DNA from: Nocardia elegans NBRC 108235 | GTDB taxonomy: Bacteria; Actinomycetota; Actinomycetes; Mycobacteriales; Mycobacteriaceae | Length of the DNA: 64,000 bases | Direction of reading: 5' to 3' | Assembly (NCBI RefSeq): GCF_001612845.1 | Contig: NZ_BDBF01000032.1 | Location: 37,600 to 101,599, forward strand | Shown here: piece by piece, positions 61,227 to 64,000 of the stretch | Layout: each line of letters begins with the position of its first letter | Numbering within the stretch: the stretch's first letter is position 1 | The notes under the pieces: model-generated | Told to the model about the DNA's origin: nothing | Database searches by the model: none | What the model saw: only the letters and a program-made list of their open reading frames with translations | Program-made: the position numbers and the translations under genes

Positions 61227-62345
61227 TCAGCGCAGTCCGGTGCCCCGGGTCAATGCCGTCTCGATCAGCGTGGTGATCAGGGTGCGATTGTCGATTCCGG
61301 TGGCATCCCACATGCGCGGATACATCGAGATCGAGGTGAATCCGGGCAAGGTGTTGATCTCGTTGATCACCGGTCCGGATTCGGTGACGAAGAAGTCGAC
61401 CCGAGCCAGCCCCTGACAGTCCAGCGCGCGGAACGCCCGCACCGAAAGCTCCCGGATCTGTTGCGACATATCGTCGTCCAGCTTGGCCGGAATATCGAAC
61501 TCGCACACGTCGTCGAGGTATTTGGTGTCGAAATCGTAGAATTGCGGTGTGCCGGAAGCGGTTTCGCTCTCGGAAACGTCGTCGCCCGGCATGCGGATCT
61601 CGGCGATCACGCTGGCCTGCACCCGGCCGTCCGGGAATTCCAGTACGCCACACTCGACTTCGCGTCCGACGATAGCGGCTTCCACGATCACCTTCGGATC
61701 GTGCAGACGAGCCGCGGCGATCGCCGAATCGAGATCGATCCAGTCCTCGACCTTGGTGATGCCGATCGAGGAACCCCCGCGCGCGGGTTTGACGAATACC
61801 GGCAGGCCGAGCCGGTCCCGGTCGGCCTCGCTCAGGGTGTCGGTGCCGGGGCGCAGCACCACCTGCGTGCCGACCGGAAGTCCTTCCGCGGCAAGCAGTT
61901 TCTTGGTGAACTCCTTGTCCATGCCGGTGGCGCTGGCCAGCACGCCGGGGCCGACGTAGGGCACCCCCGCCAGCTCCAGCAGCCCCTGCAGGGTGCCGTC
62001 CTCGCCCCACGGCCCGTGCAGCACCGGAAACACCACGTCGACCACGCCGAGCAACGCTTCGGCGCCGTCGAGCGCGACCAGGGCGCCCGAGCGGCTCGGG
62101 TCGGCGGCCAGGGTCAGCACGGTGCCGGCCGAGTCGACCGTGGGCAGCGCGCGTTCGCGAATGGCGAGTGCGCGCGCATCGGCGCCGCTGAGCACCCAGG
62201 CGCCCTCGCGGGTGATGCCGATGGGCACCGCCTCGTAGCGTTCGGGATCCAGGTTGGTCAGCACCATGCCGGCCGAAACGCACGACACCGCGTGCTCGTT
62301 GCTGCGGCCACCGAACACCACCGCAACCCTGATCCGGTTTGTCAT
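61227..62345 (-). CDS. ddl: D-alanine--D-alanine ligase
   Basis: ATP-grasp ligase making the D-Ala-D-Ala dipeptide for peptidoglycan; 372 aa. Visible blocks are VAVVFGGRSNEHAVSC at the N-terminus, HGPWGEDGTLQGLLELAGVPYVG, KPARGGSSIGITKVEDW, and the C-terminal INEINTLPGFTSISMYPRM. Start ATG at 62345. It is 34 bases downstream of gpsA, as in mycobacteria (ddlA-gpsA), and supplies the precursor used by D,D- and L,D-cross-linking. Confidence 0.97.
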   Translation of the reverse strand: MTNRIRVAVVFGGRSNEHAVSCVSAGMVLTNLDPERYEAVPIGITREGAWVLSGADARALAIRERALPTVDSAGTVLTLAADPSRSGALVALDGAEALLGVVDVVFPVLHGPWGEDGTLQGLLELAGVPYVGPGVLASATGMDKEFTKKLLAAEGLPVGTQVVLRPGTDTLSEADRDRLGLPVFVKPARGGSSIGITKVEDWIDLDSAIAAARLHDPKVIVEAAIVGREVECGVLEFPDGRVQASVIAEIRMPGDDVSESETASGTPQFYDFDTKYLDDVCEFDIPAKLDDDMSQQIRELSVRAFRALDCQGLARVDFFVTESGPVINEINTLPGFTSISMYPRMWDATGIDNRTLITTLIETALTRGTGLR

Positions 62346-62379
62346 AGTCCGAACCGTACCCCGGCCGGACCGAAATCAT

Positions 62380-63375
62380 TCATTCCGGTTTGATCCGCCG
62401 ACCGAGTAATTGCCCGACGGCATCGGAAACCGAGAGCCCCTCGTGACAGACCTGGTGCACCGCGGTGGTCAGCGGCATCTCCACATGGTGGGTCTCGGCC
62501 AGCGCGCGGATCGAGGTGCACGACTTCACACCCTCCGCGACCTGCCCGTGCGTCGCGTCCTGCGCGGCCCGCATCGACCCGCCTGCGCCCAGCACATGGC
62601 CGAAGGACCGGTTGCGCGACAGCGGCGAGGTGCAGGTTGCCACCAGATCGCCGACGCCGGCCAGACCCGCGAACGTGACCGGATTCGCACCCAGGGCCAC
62701 ACCCAGTCGAATGATCTCGGCGAGCCCGCGGGTGATCAGACTGGCGACGGAGTTGTCGCCCAGTCCCATGCCCGCGGCGATCCCGCAGGCCAATGCGATC
62801 ACGTTCTTGCACGCGCCGCCGATCTCGCAGCCGATCACATCGGTATTGGTGTAGGGCCGGAAATAGCCGGTGGCGCAGGAATGCTGCACCGTCTCCGCAC
62901 GTGCGGCGTCGGAGCAGGCGACCACGGAGGCGGCCGGCTGTTCGGCGGCGATCTCGCGGGCCAGGTTCGGGCCCGACAGCACCGCGATGCGCCCGGGATC
63001 CGCGCCGGTCACCTCCGCGACGACCTCGCTCATCCGCATCAGGGTTCCGGTCTCGATGCCCTTGGCCAGACTCAGCAGCGTCGCATCGGAGCGGATCGCC
63101 GCGCGCCAGTGCGCGAGATTGGGACGCAAGGACTGGGACGGAACCGCCAGCACGACGATGTCGGCATCGTCGAGGGCCACCCGGTAATCGTCGGTGGCCG
63201 CGATCCCGTCGAGCCACACGTCGGGTAGGTAGGCGGGATTGCGATGTTCGGTCGCCACGGCCTTCGCGATCTCGGACCGTCGCGCCCACATCGTGACCTC
63301 GGTACCCGCGTCGTTGAGCACTTTCGCGAATGCGGTACCCCAGGATCCCGCACCCATCACTGCCGCCCTCGTCAT
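62380..63375 (-). CDS. gpsA: NAD(P)-dependent glycerol-3-phosphate dehydrogenase
   Basis: Reduces dihydroxyacetone phosphate to sn-glycerol-3-phosphate for phospholipids. The 331-aa protein has the Rossmann motif VMGAGSWGTAFAKVL at residues 6-20, LSGPNLAREIA, and the catalytic stretch GACKNVIALACGIAAGMGLGDN. ATG at 63375 is chosen because the family N-terminus starts there; the open frame upstream is the shadow of the divergent fbiD. Confidence 0.97.
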   Translation of the reverse strand: MTRAAVMGAGSWGTAFAKVLNDAGTEVTMWARRSEIAKAVATEHRNPAYLPDVWLDGIAATDDYRVALDDADIVVLAVPSQSLRPNLAHWRAAIRSDATLLSLAKGIETGTLMRMSEVVAEVTGADPGRIAVLSGPNLAREIAAEQPAASVVACSDAARAETVQHSCATGYFRPYTNTDVIGCEIGGACKNVIALACGIAAGMGLGDNSVASLITRGLAEIIRLGVALGANPVTFAGLAGVGDLVATCTSPLSRNRSFGHVLGAGGSMRAAQDATHGQVAEGVKSCTSIRALAETHHVEMPLTTAVHQVCHEGLSVSDAVGQLLGRRIKPE

Positions 63376-63487
63376 CGTTTCAATATGCCACTCGCCGCCG
63401 CGCGAGTATCCGGTACTCGGGGGTTCGCGTGTTCGATCGGTCACTGCTCGCAGCCTGCGACCACCCGGAACGTGCGACCATGAACGC

Positions 63488-64000
63488 ATGCGTCCGGATG
63501 CCGTCCACGCCGTGATCGCGGTCAAGCACCTCGACCGAGCCAAGAGCCGACTCGCCGACCGATTGCCGGCCGGTGAACGCTCGCGGCTGGTGCTGGCCAT
63601 GCTGTCGGATACGGTCGCCGCCGCCCTGGCCGCCGGACTGGGCTCGGTCACGGTGGTGACACCCGACCAGCGCGTGGCTAAAGTCGTGCGCGAGCTCGGT
63701 GCGACGGTCCATCCGGACCCGTCCGCGCCGGCCCTCGCCGATACACCGGCGCCCGCCGATACCGCACGGCCGCTCGCGGACAGCGACGGCCTGAACACCG
63801 CACTGGCCTCGGCCGCCGTCGCCGTGCGCGAGCGCCACGGCGCCGTCGATCTGCTTGCGCTGCAGGCCGATCTGCCGGCCGTGCACGCCGACGAATTGCG
63901 ATCGATGCTCGCCGCCGCCCCCGGCAGCGGCCGCTCCGTGATCGTCGACCACACCGGCCGGGGCACCGCGGCCCTGCTCGTCCGCGCGGCGGGCCACGCC
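63488..64000 (+). CDS. fbiD: Phosphoenolpyruvate (phospholactate) guanylyltransferase, F420 pathway, 5' part
   Basis: First 171 codons of a CofC/FbiD-type enzyme that activates phosphoenolpyruvate (or 2-phospholactate) with GTP for cofactor F420 synthesis. It shows VIAVKHLDRAKSRLADRL, VTVVTPDQRVA, and DLLALQADLPAVHADEL with the metal-binding region. Start ATG at 63488. The gene runs off the right edge; its divergent pairing with gpsA matches mycobacterial Rv2982c-Rv2983. Confidence 0.9.
   Translation, partial: MRPDAVHAVIAVKHLDRAKSRLADRLPAGERSRLVLAMLSDTVAAALAAGLGSVTVVTPDQRVAKVVRELGATVHPDPSAPALADTPAPADTARPLADSDGLNTALASAAVAVRERHGAVDLLALQADLPAVHADELRSMLAAAPGSGRSVIVDHTGRGTAALLVRAAGHA

Overview
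The window is high-GC DNA from the bacterial chromosome of a mycolic-acid actinobacterium, most likely Nocardia or a close relative. The evidence is the GTG-rich start usage, leaderless-type promoters, and gene order from memory of the Mycobacterium tuberculosis chromosome (ffh-glnD-glnB-amt-ftsY-smc; fpg-rnc-rpmF-DUF177-SepIVA; coaD-rsmD-pyc-recG-DAK-rpmB; ung-thiL-DUF3515-ddl-gpsA-fbiD). I cannot name the species. I saw no rRNA, tRNA, CRISPR array, insertion sequence or prophage.

Layout. 1-7.3 kb (minus strand): the start of ffh, a small conserved gene, the nitrogen-sensing operon amtB-glnB-glnD behind a likely GlnR box, and ftsY. 7.5-10.3 kb: small unknown genes, and a TetR regulator with an added zinc-knuckle tail divergent from an NmrA-type reductase. 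10.3-13.9 kb: smc. 13.9-32.4 kb is an accessory block absent from this place in mycobacteria as I remember it. It holds an exported protein, a paired acyl-CoA dehydrogenase operon, ectABCD (ectoine and hydroxyectoine synthesis) directly behind a two-component system, an L,D-transpeptidase with a structured leader, and a full Kdp potassium system (kdpFABC divergent from kdpDE, with extra mini-genes). Potassium uptake, ectoine and peptidoglycan cross-linking together suggest osmotic and envelope stress adaptation.

32.5-43.7 kb: an OsmC protein and acylphosphatase, a three-gene YjfM/YjfC/YjfL-like module of unknown function, a PHP-HhH protein, a RibD/DHFR-like reductase, then DNA repair, RNA processing, ribosome and septation genes (mutM, rnc, rpmF, DUF177, SepIVA-like), a GtrA protein, a solitary AbiEi-like protein, and coaD. 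43.7-54.7 kb: rsmD, pyruvate carboxylase, a cobalamin riboswitch with a visible switching platform before metE, a RamB-like regulator of acetate/propionate metabolism, and recG. 54.7-64 kb: a YloV/FakA-like kinase, rpmB, a GNAT enzyme, ung, thiL, a DUF3515 protein, a second DUF6191 protein, ddl, gpsA, and the start of fbiD (cofactor F420).

The most unusual structure is at the kdpD-kdpE junction. A 71-bp unit carrying the end of kdpD, the ribosome binding site and a kdpE-like start is tandemly duplicated, leaving two consecutive 24-codon micro-ORFs, each chained to its neighbours by GTGA overlaps. Other items worth following are the metE riboswitch platform, the L,D-transpeptidase leader, a long cysteine-containing insertion in KdpC, and two tiny genes (27 and 48 codons) coupled to the kdp operons.
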